In this document: one piece after another, positions 37,650-46,378 of the stretch
Numbering within the stretch: the first letter of the stretch is position 1
How the letters are laid out: each line of letters opens with the position of its first letter
Assembly (NCBI RefSeq): GCF_003386235.1
Contig: NZ_QRDZ01000004.1
Span: forward strand, 186,001-250,000
Source: Cohnella phaseoli
Lineage (GTDB): Bacteria; Bacillota; Bacilli; Paenibacillales; Paenibacillaceae
DNA length: 64,000 nt
Direction of reading: 5' to 3'
The notes under the pieces: model-generated
Database searches by the model: none
Seen by the model: the letters and a program-made list of their open reading frames with translations, nothing else
What the model was told of the DNA's origin: nothing
Made by a program: the position numbers and the translations under genes

Positions 37650-39431
37650 TTACTTATCCTCAAAGCCCGAATCGCCGGGAAACCGAATTTCCACAATCGT
37701 CCCTCTGCCCGGCTCGCTCTTCAGGTTGAGTCCGAAGGCTTCTCCATAGGCGAGCCTTAACCGATCGTGGGTATTCTGGATGCCGATGCCGCTTTCGGCT
37801 TGTTGCAGGTCATGCGCGTTATGACTGAACAACGTGCCCAGCTTATTCGCGGGAATCCCGATCCCGTCGTCCTCTAGAAATAATCGGATCGCAGCATGAT
37901 CTCTTCTGCCCGTTAGTCGAATCGTGCCGCGCTTATTTTCCTTTTCCAAAATTCCGTGCAGGATGGCGTTCTCGACTAACGGCTGCAGCGTGATTTTCGG
38001 AATACGGCAACACAGCAGGGAAGTATCGATATCGATGTTGAACTCGACGGCGTCGGCGTATCGCATATTCATGATCTGAACATACGCTTTGGCATGCTCC
38101 AGTTCGGATTCGAGGGAAACGATGTTCATTCCTTTGCTTAAGCCGATTTTGTAGTATTTGGTGAGAGCTCTAACCATCTTCGTAATGTCCGGAACCTGGT
38201 GCTCGATCGCCGTACAGTTGATTAAATCCAACGAATTGTATAGAAAATGAGGATTGATCTGCGATTGCAGCGTACGAAGATCGGCGCTTCGCAGCGCAAT
38301 CCCGAGCTGTACGTGTTCGTTCATAAGTCCGGTCAGCTTAACGATCATATAGTTGAAGTTTTCGACCAATTCGCCGAGCTCGTCTTTTCCGTAACGGGAA
38401 ATGATGACGTTCAAATCGCCGGATTGCACTTTTTTCATACGTTTGATCAAGTGTTTGATTTTTTTCGTGCCGGCTTTGGAAGCTAGATAAGCAAGGAAAT
38501 AAGCAAACAGCACGATCGAAAGCAAGATCGCGATCAATTGATTGCGAAGGGCCGTAATTCCCGCGAGCACCTCTTTGACCGGAACGACGGTGACAAGACT
38601 CCAATCGCTGCCTTCTACCGCCCGATGCGAGAGCATGACCGACGTATTGCCGATGCGCCGGGTATTCCATTCATTCGCGGGCAAGCTCAGCCACTCCTTC
38701 GCAGCCGGCAGCCCTTCCGGTCCGAGTTCGGGATCCGAACGGGCGATAATTTGCCCTTGGACGTTTTGCAGGTAAACGAGAGCGCCGTCCGTTATTTTGG
38801 TGTCGGTCAGTTTATCGGTTAGCGTCGATTGCAGGATATCGATTCTTATGACCCCGTTCGTGCGGGTGAAGTTGTCCAAGTTCAGCATTTTGCGAGCTAC
38901 GGAGACGAGAGGGGGCGTTCCGTCCGCGTTTTCGTCCTCCTGCGGAATAAACCAATGGGCATTTTGTCCGGAACGGGTTAAATCCTCGCCCCATTGCTCG
39001 CTCAAGGCCTGCGACAGACCGAACAAATTGACATGGTCGTTGGCGTACACGAAATCGTCGCGCACGTAGAGTCTGACCCGGTAGAAGTCTTTGTTTCGCT
39101 CGAGAGTATTGGCGAAGTTCACGATGTTGGCGTAATCGCGCAGCTGAAGCGGGATGGGATGCTCGTCCGGATTCTGAGACAGCATCTCGTTCATGTTGCG
39201 GTCCAAGCTGAGGATGTCCAGCGCATTGATTGAGCTTGCGGTCAGGAATCCGAGCTCCGAAGCCGTTCTTCCCGTCGTTTTCTCCGCCAACTGAATCGTT
39301 TGTTTCTTGGCCATATCCGCCATTTTGGCATAGGAGAGGTAGGTATAGACGACCAAGGGGACGACGATGAGACTGAAAATGGCCAGCAGCCACTTCTGAT
39401 GAAGCTTAAGAAAGTCGAATAGACGCATCAT
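37650..39431 (-). CDS. YesM-family sensor histidine kinase
   Basis: 593-residue membrane kinase. Transmembrane helices lie at about 15-33 and 288-310, with an extracellular Cache-like sensor between. A HAMP region follows (KIKHLIKRMKKVQSGDLNV). His395 in SQINPHFLYN is the phospho-site. The ATP-binding domain has EDDGIGIPANK and GIGIQNTHDRLRLAYG. Start at 39431 (ATGATG) overlaps the stop of the response regulator gene. Here the regulator comes first and the kinase second, the reverse of the other three pairs in the window. It probably senses a glycan fragment relevant to the adjacent secreted enzyme and LplBC transporter. Confidence 0.94.
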   Translation of the reverse strand: MMRLFDFLKLHQKWLLAIFSLIVVPLVVYTYLSYAKMADMAKKQTIQLAEKTTGRTASELGFLTASSINALDILSLDRNMNEMLSQNPDEHPIPLQLRDYANIVNFANTLERNKDFYRVRLYVRDDFVYANDHVNLFGLSQALSEQWGEDLTRSGQNAHWFIPQEDENADGTPPLVSVARKMLNLDNFTRTNGVIRIDILQSTLTDKLTDTKITDGALVYLQNVQGQIIARSDPELGPEGLPAAKEWLSLPANEWNTRRIGNTSVMLSHRAVEGSDWSLVTVVPVKEVLAGITALRNQLIAILLSIVLFAYFLAYLASKAGTKKIKHLIKRMKKVQSGDLNVIISRYGKDELGELVENFNYMIVKLTGLMNEHVQLGIALRSADLRTLQSQINPHFLYNSLDLINCTAIEHQVPDITKMVRALTKYYKIGLSKGMNIVSLESELEHAKAYVQIMNMRYADAVEFNIDIDTSLLCCRIPKITLQPLVENAILHGILEKENKRGTIRLTGRRDHAAIRLFLEDDGIGIPANKLGTLFSHNAHDLQQAESGIGIQNTHDRLRLAYGEAFGLNLKSEPGRGTIVEIRFPGDSGFEDK

Positions 39432-40999
39432 GGGCGTAGGCGCTCCCTGTATTCCGAAGGTGTCCAACCGACCTCTTTCTTGAATAATCTCGTGAAATAT
39501 TTCGTGTCCGTATACCCTACCCGTTTGGCCACCTCATGGATTTTGTGTCGTGCGATAAGCTGCTTGGCCATCTCCATTCGAACGGACGTCAAATATTGAT
39601 TCACGGTCAAACCCGTCTCGTTCTTGAACAACAGGCAAACGTAAGAGGAAGTAAGGAACAACTGAGAAGCGATGGAATTGATCGTCAGGTTCTGGTTGCC
39701 CGCTTGCTCGCGAATAATATGGGCGATCCGGGATACGACGCCTCCGGTTTTACCGCTGTTCTCGTTAGCCACGGATTCGGTTTCCCGCAACAGAAATTCC
39801 TCGTATTGCTCCAGAGTGGACAACGACGCCAACGCGTCGGCTTCCGGCAGGCGATTTCCGTTCTCGTGAACGGATAGACCTGCGAGTTTCCGCGGTCCTT
39901 GATAGAGCTGAATCCATAGGGAATAGAAAAGGTTTTTGACCTGCTCGACGGGCGTATCCGGATGTTGTCGCAGCTCCGATACAAGTTGTCGGATCAGTCT
40001 GATCGCTTCGTCTAGTTGATTGTTACGAAGATGGCGAAGCCATTGTTCCTGAAGATGAGGGTCAAATGAATACACGCGCGACGGCTCATTATCGAAAGTC
40101 AGTACATGAGCATAACCGAAATAAAACGAACGTTTGGATAACGACGAAGCCTGCTTATAGGAGTCGGGCAAAGAGAAAAGGTCGCCCACCGGCCCGCCGA
40201 TGGCTATACATACGTTAGCCCCGTTGTTCCCGCACTCCCGTGCATAGTCTTCGACGGTTTGGCGAAGCTCGGGCATAGAGGAAGAGGAAGGCATGGCGGC
40301 TAGCATGACCCAGCTCTCCTGCTTAATTGCGCCCATGAGGCAACCGAATCCTAAATCGGATAAGCGCCGGTCCAATTGCCTCAATTCCGGGATCGATGGG
40401 ACGGAAAGCTCTTCGATGCCGTCTTCGGCGGCTTCGAACCGAATGGAGAGGCACACGAACGTCCCCGTCGTTGGAAAACGAATATCCGGATGGAGCAGTT
40501 CATCAACCATTCGTTCTGGTTCCGGCTTCTCGCCGATTCCGCATAAGGAAACGACCAACTGCCGCGCTCTAAGCATCCGTTCGTGTTCCCGCAGCTTTCT
40601 CTCTACATTCCATTGCTGCAAGTCTTTCCGGTACTCCGCAACGACGGATTTTATGACGCGCCCGATCTCTTCCAGATCCACCGGTTTTTCGATATAGTCG
40701 AAGGCTTGCAATTTAATCGCGGTTTTCAAATACTCAAGATCCGAATAGGCGCTCAAGAAAATAATTTTGCAGCGGGGGAGAACGGCGCGAAGCTCCTTGG
40801 CGAGCTCGATGCCGTTCATGCGGGGCATGCGAACGTCCGTCAACACGATGTCGGGTACGAAAGCAACCGACTTCTGCAAAGCCTGCAGGCCGTCTTCGGC
40901 TTGTTCCACGTCAACGATTCCCAAATCGAACCACGGCACATACCGGTACAACGTTTGGCGCGTTTTAACTTCATCGTCTACGATTAAAAGCTTAACCAT
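39428..40999 (-). CDS. AraC-type (YesN-like) response regulator
   Basis: 523 residues. The receiver domain has VDDE at 7-10, phospho-acceptor Asp55 in VLTDVRMPRMNG and the Lys in DYIEKPV. The central ~250 residues are of the kind usual in long YesN regulators. The C-terminal AraC double HTH contains LFLTSSYVCLLFKNETGLTVNQYL and VGYTDTKYFTRLFKKEVGWTPSEYRERLRP. GAGGGGGAATAAG precedes the ATG. It is divergent from the LplB-type permease gene. Its likely binding site, two CCC-containing half-sites 19 bp apart, occurs both before that permease and before the secreted glycosidase at 34824. Confidence 0.95.
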   Translation of the reverse strand: MVKLLIVDDEVKTRQTLYRYVPWFDLGIVDVEQAEDGLQALQKSVAFVPDIVLTDVRMPRMNGIELAKELRAVLPRCKIIFLSAYSDLEYLKTAIKLQAFDYIEKPVDLEEIGRVIKSVVAEYRKDLQQWNVERKLREHERMLRARQLVVSLCGIGEKPEPERMVDELLHPDIRFPTTGTFVCLSIRFEAAEDGIEELSVPSIPELRQLDRRLSDLGFGCLMGAIKQESWVMLAAMPSSSSMPELRQTVEDYARECGNNGANVCIAIGGPVGDLFSLPDSYKQASSLSKRSFYFGYAHVLTFDNEPSRVYSFDPHLQEQWLRHLRNNQLDEAIRLIRQLVSELRQHPDTPVEQVKNLFYSLWIQLYQGPRKLAGLSVHENGNRLPEADALASLSTLEQYEEFLLRETESVANENSGKTGGVVSRIAHIIREQAGNQNLTINSIASQLFLTSSYVCLLFKNETGLTVNQYLTSVRMEMAKQLIARHKIHEVAKRVGYTDTKYFTRLFKKEVGWTPSEYRERLRP

Positions 41000-41089
41000 C
41001 TTATTCCCCCTCTCGTCGTCATCTTATCTTACAATTCCGCCCATTTGCAATCGCTTTCTTGACGCATCCGGAAGTCTATACGATTGACC

Positions 41090-41140
41090 GCCCTTTTAAT
41101 AATTCGTCACCCTTTGCGCGTTCTGTAAGCGCTCTATAAT
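41090..41140 (+). promoter_or_regulatory. Promoter with tandem regulator site before the LplBC transporter operon
   Basis: Half-sites GCCCT (41090) and ACCCT (41109, within GTCACCCT) lie 19 bp apart. TATAAT is at 41135-41140, 29 bp after the start of GTCACCCT, as in the copy at 34232. TGTAAGCGCTCTAT at 41124-41137 matches 12 of 14 positions of a cre box and overlaps the -10, suggesting additional catabolite repression. Confidence 0.7.
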
Positions 41141-41196
41141 AAAGTGTAGACCCGACGGACACTAAGGGGAAGCGTCATCGAGGAGGGAGGTGTAAC

Positions 41197-42117
41197 ATGC
41201 GCGGCAGCCCGTTGATGAAAGAGTGGACGAAAAATAAAGTGCTTTTTTTAATGGTACTTCCGGCTATCGTCTATTATTTTTTATTTTCCTATTTGCCGCT
41301 GGCCGGAATGGTGCTCGCTTTCAAAAACTATCGTTTCGATTCGGGCATTTTCGGCAGTCCGTGGGCGGGCTTCAACAATTTCGAGTTTTTCTTCAAATCC
41401 GGGAAAGCGTGGCTGGTCACTTCCAACACGGTGCTGTACAACGCGGCGTTTATTGTGAGCGGCTTGATTTTGCAAATTCTTGTGGCGATCGTCGTGGCTG
41501 AGATCGCAGGACGGTACGTCAAAAAACTGATGCAGACGACGCTGCTGTTTCCCTTTTTTCTGTCGTGGGTGGTCGTCGGCTCGTTCGTCTACAACTTGTT
41601 CAATTACGATGTCGGCTCCATTAACGGCATTCTGAGGGCGTTAGGGATCGAACCGGTGGACTTCTACGGCAATCCGAATTATTGGTCGTATATTCTGCTG
41701 TTCTTCAACAACTGGAAATATATCGGCTATAACTCCTTAATCTATCTTGCGGTCATCGTCGGCATTGACAAAAGCCTGTTCGAGGCTGCGGAAATAGACG
41801 GGGCAAGCATTTTCCAGCGCATAAGAGCGATCACGCTTCCGCTCATGATTCCCACCGTGATGATCTTGCTTCTTCTCTCGATCGGCAACATTTTCCGCGG
41901 GAACTTTGACCTGTTCTATCAGATCGTCGGCAACAACGGCTTGCTCTTCGACGCGACGGACGTCATCGATACATATGTATTCAGGTCGTTAATCCATTCG
42001 CAGGACATCGGCATGTCCGCCGCCGCCGGGCTTTACCAATCCGTTCTGTGCTTTGCGATCATCATGACGAGCAATTTCATTGTCAAAAGAATTCAACCGG
42101 ATTACTCGTTGTTTTAG
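41197..42117 (+). CDS. ABC transporter permease, LplB type
   Basis: 306-residue permease of the CUT1 subgroup used for complex oligosaccharides (LplB/YteP-like). It starts with a short charged N-terminus, then VLFLMVLPAIVYYFLFSYLPLAGMVLAF, the usual LplB opening. The EAA loop is FEAAEIDGASIFQRIRAITLP. GNIFRGNFDLFYQIVG and the C-terminal IVKRIQPDYSLF are also typical. GAGGAGGGAGG lies before the ATG. It is divergent from the two-component genes and forms the channel with the following LplC-type protein. As with the other importers, no ATPase gene is present. Confidence 0.95.
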   Translation: MRGSPLMKEWTKNKVLFLMVLPAIVYYFLFSYLPLAGMVLAFKNYRFDSGIFGSPWAGFNNFEFFFKSGKAWLVTSNTVLYNAAFIVSGLILQILVAIVVAEIAGRYVKKLMQTTLLFPFFLSWVVVGSFVYNLFNYDVGSINGILRALGIEPVDFYGNPNYWSYILLFFNNWKYIGYNSLIYLAVIVGIDKSLFEAAEIDGASIFQRIRAITLPLMIPTVMILLLLSIGNIFRGNFDLFYQIVGNNGLLFDATDVIDTYVFRSLIHSQDIGMSAAAGLYQSVLCFAIIMTSNFIVKRIQPDYSLF

Positions 42118-42130
42118 AAGGAGGGACGAT

Positions 42131-43015
42131 ATGCGGCGCCGATCCAAAGACAGGGCCCTCTTCCAAGCTCTCGGTTATCTGTATCTTGGCTGCCTTTCTC
42201 TATTGTGCTTGCTTCCGATATGGCTCATTTTCTCCGGTTCGTTGTCCAGCGAGGATGACGTCATTCGGCACGGCTACGAAATGATTCCAAGAAACGTGTC
42301 CTTCGCGGGATATCGAATGATGTTCGAGGCGCCCGAAGCTATCCTTAGATCGCTGGCCGTATCGGTTGCCTTAACGGTCGTCGGCGTCGCATGCGGGGCG
42401 TTTCTGACCGCAATGACCGCTTATGTAATTCAGCGACCAGACTTCAAGTACCGCAACGTCATTTCGTTTTACATTTATTTGACGTCCGTATTCACGGGCG
42501 GTCTTGTTCCCTGGTACATCATGATGGTCAATTATTTTCATATGAGAAACAACTTTATGGCTTTAATCGTTCCATTGCTCTTTAACGTGTTTTATATTTT
42601 GATCATGAAAAGCTTCTTCCGTGCGATACCGGATGCGATCGTGGAATCGGGCAAGATCGACGGAGCGGGCGAATTCACGATTTTTTTGAAGCTCGTGCTG
42701 CCGATTGCCAAGCCGGGACTCGCAACGATATCGTTATTTATCGCACTGGCGTATTGGAACGACTGGTTCAGCGCTATGCTGTTCATCAACAAAGATAGCT
42801 TGATTCCGCTGCAGCTCTTCCTCTATAACCTGGTCAACAAAGCGGAAGCGCTTAACAATCTGGCAGGGCAGACCGGCATCCCGATGACCGAATTGCCTAA
42901 GGAAACGGTGAAGCTGTCCATGACCGTGCTGGTGATTACTCCGATTATGTTCATTTATCCGTTCGTGCAACGTTACGTCGTAAGCGGGGTTACGCTAGGA
43001 GCGGTAAAAGGATAA
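42131..43015 (+). CDS. ABC transporter permease, LplC type
   Basis: 294-residue partner permease. Helices begin at about residue 18 (YLYLGCLSLLCLLPIWLIF). GGLVPWYIMMVNYFHMRNNF is a conserved LplC-type stretch. The EAA loop is VESGKIDGAGEFTIFLKLVLP, and the end is VQRYVVSGVTLGAVKG. The ATG at 42131 has GGAGGGACG just upstream; a frame from 42080 overlaps the previous gene without reason. The lipoprotein gene follows after 50 bp, so gene order is permease-permease-receptor, the reverse of the other three transporters. Confidence 0.94.
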   Translation: MRRRSKDRALFQALGYLYLGCLSLLCLLPIWLIFSGSLSSEDDVIRHGYEMIPRNVSFAGYRMMFEAPEAILRSLAVSVALTVVGVACGAFLTAMTAYVIQRPDFKYRNVISFYIYLTSVFTGGLVPWYIMMVNYFHMRNNFMALIVPLLFNVFYILIMKSFFRAIPDAIVESGKIDGAGEFTIFLKLVLPIAKPGLATISLFIALAYWNDWFSAMLFINKDSLIPLQLFLYNLVNKAEALNNLAGQTGIPMTELPKETVKLSMTVLVITPIMFIYPFVQRYVVSGVTLGAVKG

Positions 43016-43065
43016 GTCGAAGGAATGAAGGTTACTTAAATACGAACCGGGGAGGCATTACCGAT

Positions 43066-44652
43066 ATGCAAAAGTATGGGAGGAAGTTCCCGCATATCCT
43101 GGCATTTTCTTTATTTGTCGCGCTCCTCAGCGCGTGCAGTGGAAACAACGGCAACGGTTCCGAATCGCAGCCGGCAACGCTGCAGTCTTTTCCGTCCGCT
43201 ACCTCGAAATCCGAAGAAACTGCGAGTCCGGCGGGACCCGATACTTCCGCAGAGGTCAAGCTGAAAATGGTATTGATCGGCGACGGCGCCCCTGACGTGA
43301 AGGAAGTGTACGGCGAGCTAAACAAGAAGCTGAAGCAAGACATTAATGCGACCGTGGACGTCCAGTTTCTGTCCTGGGCCGATTGGTTTCAGAAATATCA
43401 GTTGCTCTTCTCGACGGGCGACGATTTCGATCTGATCATTACTGCGACCTGGGCGCAGTTTGCGGACAATGCGCGCAAAGGCGCATTCTACGAGATGACC
43501 CCGGAAGCGTTGCAGAAGTTCGCGCCCAGATCGCTGGCGGAAAATCCGCCCGAGGTGCTGGAAGCCGGCAAGGTGGAGGGCAAGCAGTACGCGCTGCCGA
43601 TGAACTATCATGAAATCACGATCAACGGTTACGTCGTCCGCGGTGATTTGATGGACAAATACGGGATCGCTTCCATCGATTCGATCGACGATTTCGAGAA
43701 GTATTTGGACGCCGTCGTTAAGAATGAGAAGGGCCTGGTTCCTTGGGAAGGGACGAATTACGACAACTGGATCATCGCCAAAACGCAGCTGGAGGAGCAA
43801 CGGGAGCAGTATCAGCCCGGCAATCTCGGATTGCGGGTGAACTTGAACGACCCCGCGGCGAAGCTTATCGACGATATCGCGAACCCGGACCAAGACGCCA
43901 TCGACTTATATCGGAAAATGGCCGAGTGGAACAAGAAAGGGTACATTTCCAAAAACGCGCTCGTTAATAAAGTGACCTCCAAAGATTCGTTCCTAAGCGG
44001 CAAAAGCGCGGCGTTCCTGACGAACCTGCTGGAAGCCAACGCGACCTACCAAACGGTCAAGGCCAATCATCCGGAGTGGGACGTACGCTTCTATCCGGCG
44101 AATACGACGAAGAAAGTCGTGGCTAACTCCTTTATGGCGAATGCGATGGCGATCAACGCCAAGTCCAAAAATCCGGAGCGCGCGTTAATGCTTCTCGACC
44201 TGCTTCGCAACGACGAATGGTATAACCAGACGACCACGTTCGGAATCAAAGGGAAGCACTGGGACGCGAGCGCGGACGGGAAGTTGGTGCTATTGCCCGC
44301 CAGTCAGGGTTATCCGCCCGATGCCGCATGCCCGTGGGGATGGCGCAACACGAAGTTCTATCTGTCTCCGAGCGACGGCTTGAGCAACTACGACGAGGTA
44401 CTGGCATCTTATCGCGAGCGCGTCGTTAACACGAAGCTTAACAATTTCGCTCCGAATTTGGAGACGACGAAGTCCCTGCAAGCAGCGCTTAAGGAAGTCG
44501 AAAACCAATACGAGCTTCCTCTGCGGTTAGGCTTTGTCAGAGGCGATGTGGAGAGCAGCTACCAGACGATGATCGACAAGAAGAAAGCGGCGGGACAAGA
44601 AACGCTGATCGAAGATATTCAACGGCAGCTGAATGCCTTCTTGGGGCAATAA
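43066..44652 (+). CDS. Extracellular solute-binding lipoprotein, LipO/LplA type
   Basis: 528-residue lipoprotein receptor, larger than the 420-446 residue receptors of the other operons, as usual for LplBC partners. The signal peptide has lipobox LLSAC, then a Ser/Thr/Glu-rich linker. The body contains MVLIGDGAPDVKEVYGELNKKL, FQKYQLLFSTGDDFDLIITATWAQF and the late PWGWRNTKFYLSPSD, hallmarks of the family binding unsaturated or branched oligosaccharides. GGGGAGG lies upstream of the ATG. It abuts the GH31 gene (stop followed directly by ATG), so imported ligand and enzyme substrate are probably the same glycan. Confidence 0.94.
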   Translation: MQKYGRKFPHILAFSLFVALLSACSGNNGNGSESQPATLQSFPSATSKSEETASPAGPDTSAEVKLKMVLIGDGAPDVKEVYGELNKKLKQDINATVDVQFLSWADWFQKYQLLFSTGDDFDLIITATWAQFADNARKGAFYEMTPEALQKFAPRSLAENPPEVLEAGKVEGKQYALPMNYHEITINGYVVRGDLMDKYGIASIDSIDDFEKYLDAVVKNEKGLVPWEGTNYDNWIIAKTQLEEQREQYQPGNLGLRVNLNDPAAKLIDDIANPDQDAIDLYRKMAEWNKKGYISKNALVNKVTSKDSFLSGKSAAFLTNLLEANATYQTVKANHPEWDVRFYPANTTKKVVANSFMANAMAINAKSKNPERALMLLDLLRNDEWYNQTTTFGIKGKHWDASADGKLVLLPASQGYPPDAACPWGWRNTKFYLSPSDGLSNYDEVLASYRERVVNTKLNNFAPNLETTKSLQAALKEVENQYELPLRLGFVRGDVESSYQTMIDKKKAAGQETLIEDIQRQLNAFLGQ

Positions 44653-46236
44653 ATGAAAGGATGCGTAAGGCAAATGGACGTTAAGGAGACCGTTATCGAA
44701 TTGCTGGAGCAAGAAGGCTGGTGGGGCGGAGCCGTCAACGACGGGATGAGGATGCCCTTCGGATCGCTTCCTATCGATCGGGACTTGGCCGCCGGCTTGG
44801 AGATGAATCAAGGCGTTCCTTTGCTGATTTCAAACCGGGGCCGGTACGTGTGGTCGGAAGAGCCGTTTCGTTTCGCTTTCGAAGAGGGACGGCTATCGGT
44901 TCGGGGCAAGGCGGCTATTCGGTTCGGACGGCAGGGCAACACGCTTAGAGAAGCGTTTCAATTCGCGTCCCACGCTTTTTTTCCGCCCGACGGCCTAATT
45001 CCCGACCCGCTACTCTTTCGCGCCCCCCAGTACAATCTGTGGATCGAGATGAAGTACGAACCGTCGCAGGACAAAGTCGTCGCGTATGCGCAGCAACTGC
45101 TCGATAACGGATTTCCTCCGGGAGCGATCATGATCGACGACAATTGGCACGATTCCTACGGTTCGTTCGAGTTTCACCCCGGGAGGTTCCCGGATCCCGC
45201 ATTAATGGTAGAAACGTTGCACAAGAAGGGGTTTCAAGTAATGCTATGGGTCAGCCCGTTTATTACGCCCGACACGGTAACGTTCCGAATGCTTCGGGAT
45301 AGAGGCTATCTGCTGAAGGACCGGACCGGGGAGATCGCTGTACGGGAATGGTGGAGCGGATACAGCGCCCTGCTGGATTGCACGAACGAGGAAGCGGCGG
45401 CTTGGTTGCGCGGCAGGTTAAACGAACTGAGGGATCGTTACGGCATTGATGGATTCAAATTCGACGGCGGCGACCCGGATTTTTACGAGGATTCCGATCT
45501 GTCCGCGAATCCGGCAAATAAAAACCGGCATTGCGAGGCGTGGGGCGAGCTCGGACTCTCTTATTCTTTGAATGAGTATCGGGCTTGCTGGAAGCTGGCC
45601 GGCAGAGCGATTGTTCAAAGGCTAAAAGACAAATATCATCAGTGGGAGCAGGAAGGGCTTGCTGCATTGATCCCATGCGCTCTGGCACAGGGGCTGGCGG
45701 GCTATGCCTATATTTGCCCGGATATGATCGGCGGCGGGGATATTCAAAGCTTTATTCATCCGGATTTTACTTTTGACGAGGAGCTGTTCGTTCGTTATGC
45801 GCAATGCTCGGCCTTATTCCCGATGATGCAATTTTCCGCGGCTCCCTGGCGATTGTTGAATGAGGAGAATCTGTCCTATTGTGCAGAGGCCGCTCGTCTG
45901 CATGTGAGGATGGGGGACCGGATTCTCGCCTTGGCCGAAAAGGCCTCGGTTACCGGGGAGCCCATTATGCGAGCGATGGAATACGCATTCCCGGGGCCGG
46001 GATACGAGGGCATTCAAGACCAGTTTATGCTCGGAGACGACATCCTGGTTGCTCCCGTTCTGAAGAAGGGCCTTCTTGCACGCGAGGTTGTCGTTCCCGA
46101 AGGCTGCTGGAAGGGCGACGACGGCGTAGTCGTTACAGGTCCGTGCGTATTAGAGACGGCAACGCCGCTGTCCAGATTGCCTTGGTACGAGAGAGCGGCT
46201 CCGGATTCAACGAATGGAGCAAGCTTCGCTCGCTAA
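44653..46236 (+). CDS. Glycoside hydrolase family 31 enzyme
   Basis: 527 residues, shorter than classical GH31 alpha-glucosidases because N-terminal beta domains are reduced. The barrel shows PQYNLWIEMKYEPSQDKVV, FPPGAIMIDDNWHDSYGSFEFHPGRFPDP and the nucleophile Asp271 in GIDGFKFDGGDPDF. The DMIGGGDIQSF region follows, and a C-terminal beta domain starts near DQFMLGDDILVAPVLKKG. No signal peptide is present, so it acts in the cytoplasm on imported alpha-linked sugars. The ATG at 44653 directly follows the lipoprotein stop; a second ATG at 44674 is an alternative. It is the last gene of the LplBC operon. Confidence 0.9.
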   Translation: MKGCVRQMDVKETVIELLEQEGWWGGAVNDGMRMPFGSLPIDRDLAAGLEMNQGVPLLISNRGRYVWSEEPFRFAFEEGRLSVRGKAAIRFGRQGNTLREAFQFASHAFFPPDGLIPDPLLFRAPQYNLWIEMKYEPSQDKVVAYAQQLLDNGFPPGAIMIDDNWHDSYGSFEFHPGRFPDPALMVETLHKKGFQVMLWVSPFITPDTVTFRMLRDRGYLLKDRTGEIAVREWWSGYSALLDCTNEEAAAWLRGRLNELRDRYGIDGFKFDGGDPDFYEDSDLSANPANKNRHCEAWGELGLSYSLNEYRACWKLAGRAIVQRLKDKYHQWEQEGLAALIPCALAQGLAGYAYICPDMIGGGDIQSFIHPDFTFDEELFVRYAQCSALFPMMQFSAAPWRLLNEENLSYCAEAARLHVRMGDRILALAEKASVTGEPIMRAMEYAFPGPGYEGIQDQFMLGDDILVAPVLKKGLLAREVVVPEGCWKGDDGVVVTGPCVLETATPLSRLPWYERAAPDSTNGASFAR

Positions 46237-46237
46237 C

Positions 46238-46304
46238 CGATTTAAATAATACCTTTAGGAGATTAAGATCGTCCAACTGAAAGCGCAACCATCTCTGCTA
46301 CAAT
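46238..46304 (+). promoter_or_regulatory. Promoter with tandem regulator site and cre box before the SLH-anchored enzyme
   Basis: CGATTTAAATAATACCT (46238-46254) and AGATTAAGATCGTCCAA (46260-46276) match the pair at 54801-54838 before the fourth transporter, at 12 of 17 and 14 of 17 positions respectively and in the same order. TACAAT (46299-46304) is the -10. TGAAAGCGCAACCA (46278-46291) fits the looser cre consensus TGNAANCGNWNNCA and overlaps the -35 position. Joint control by the fourth response regulator and CcpA is inferred. Confidence 0.6.
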
Positions 46305-46378
46305 CAAGGCACTTGGCGATCCGCGAAGGGAATTCGCACAATTCGCGAGGATTGCCGCACATCGAGGAGGAGATCGGT

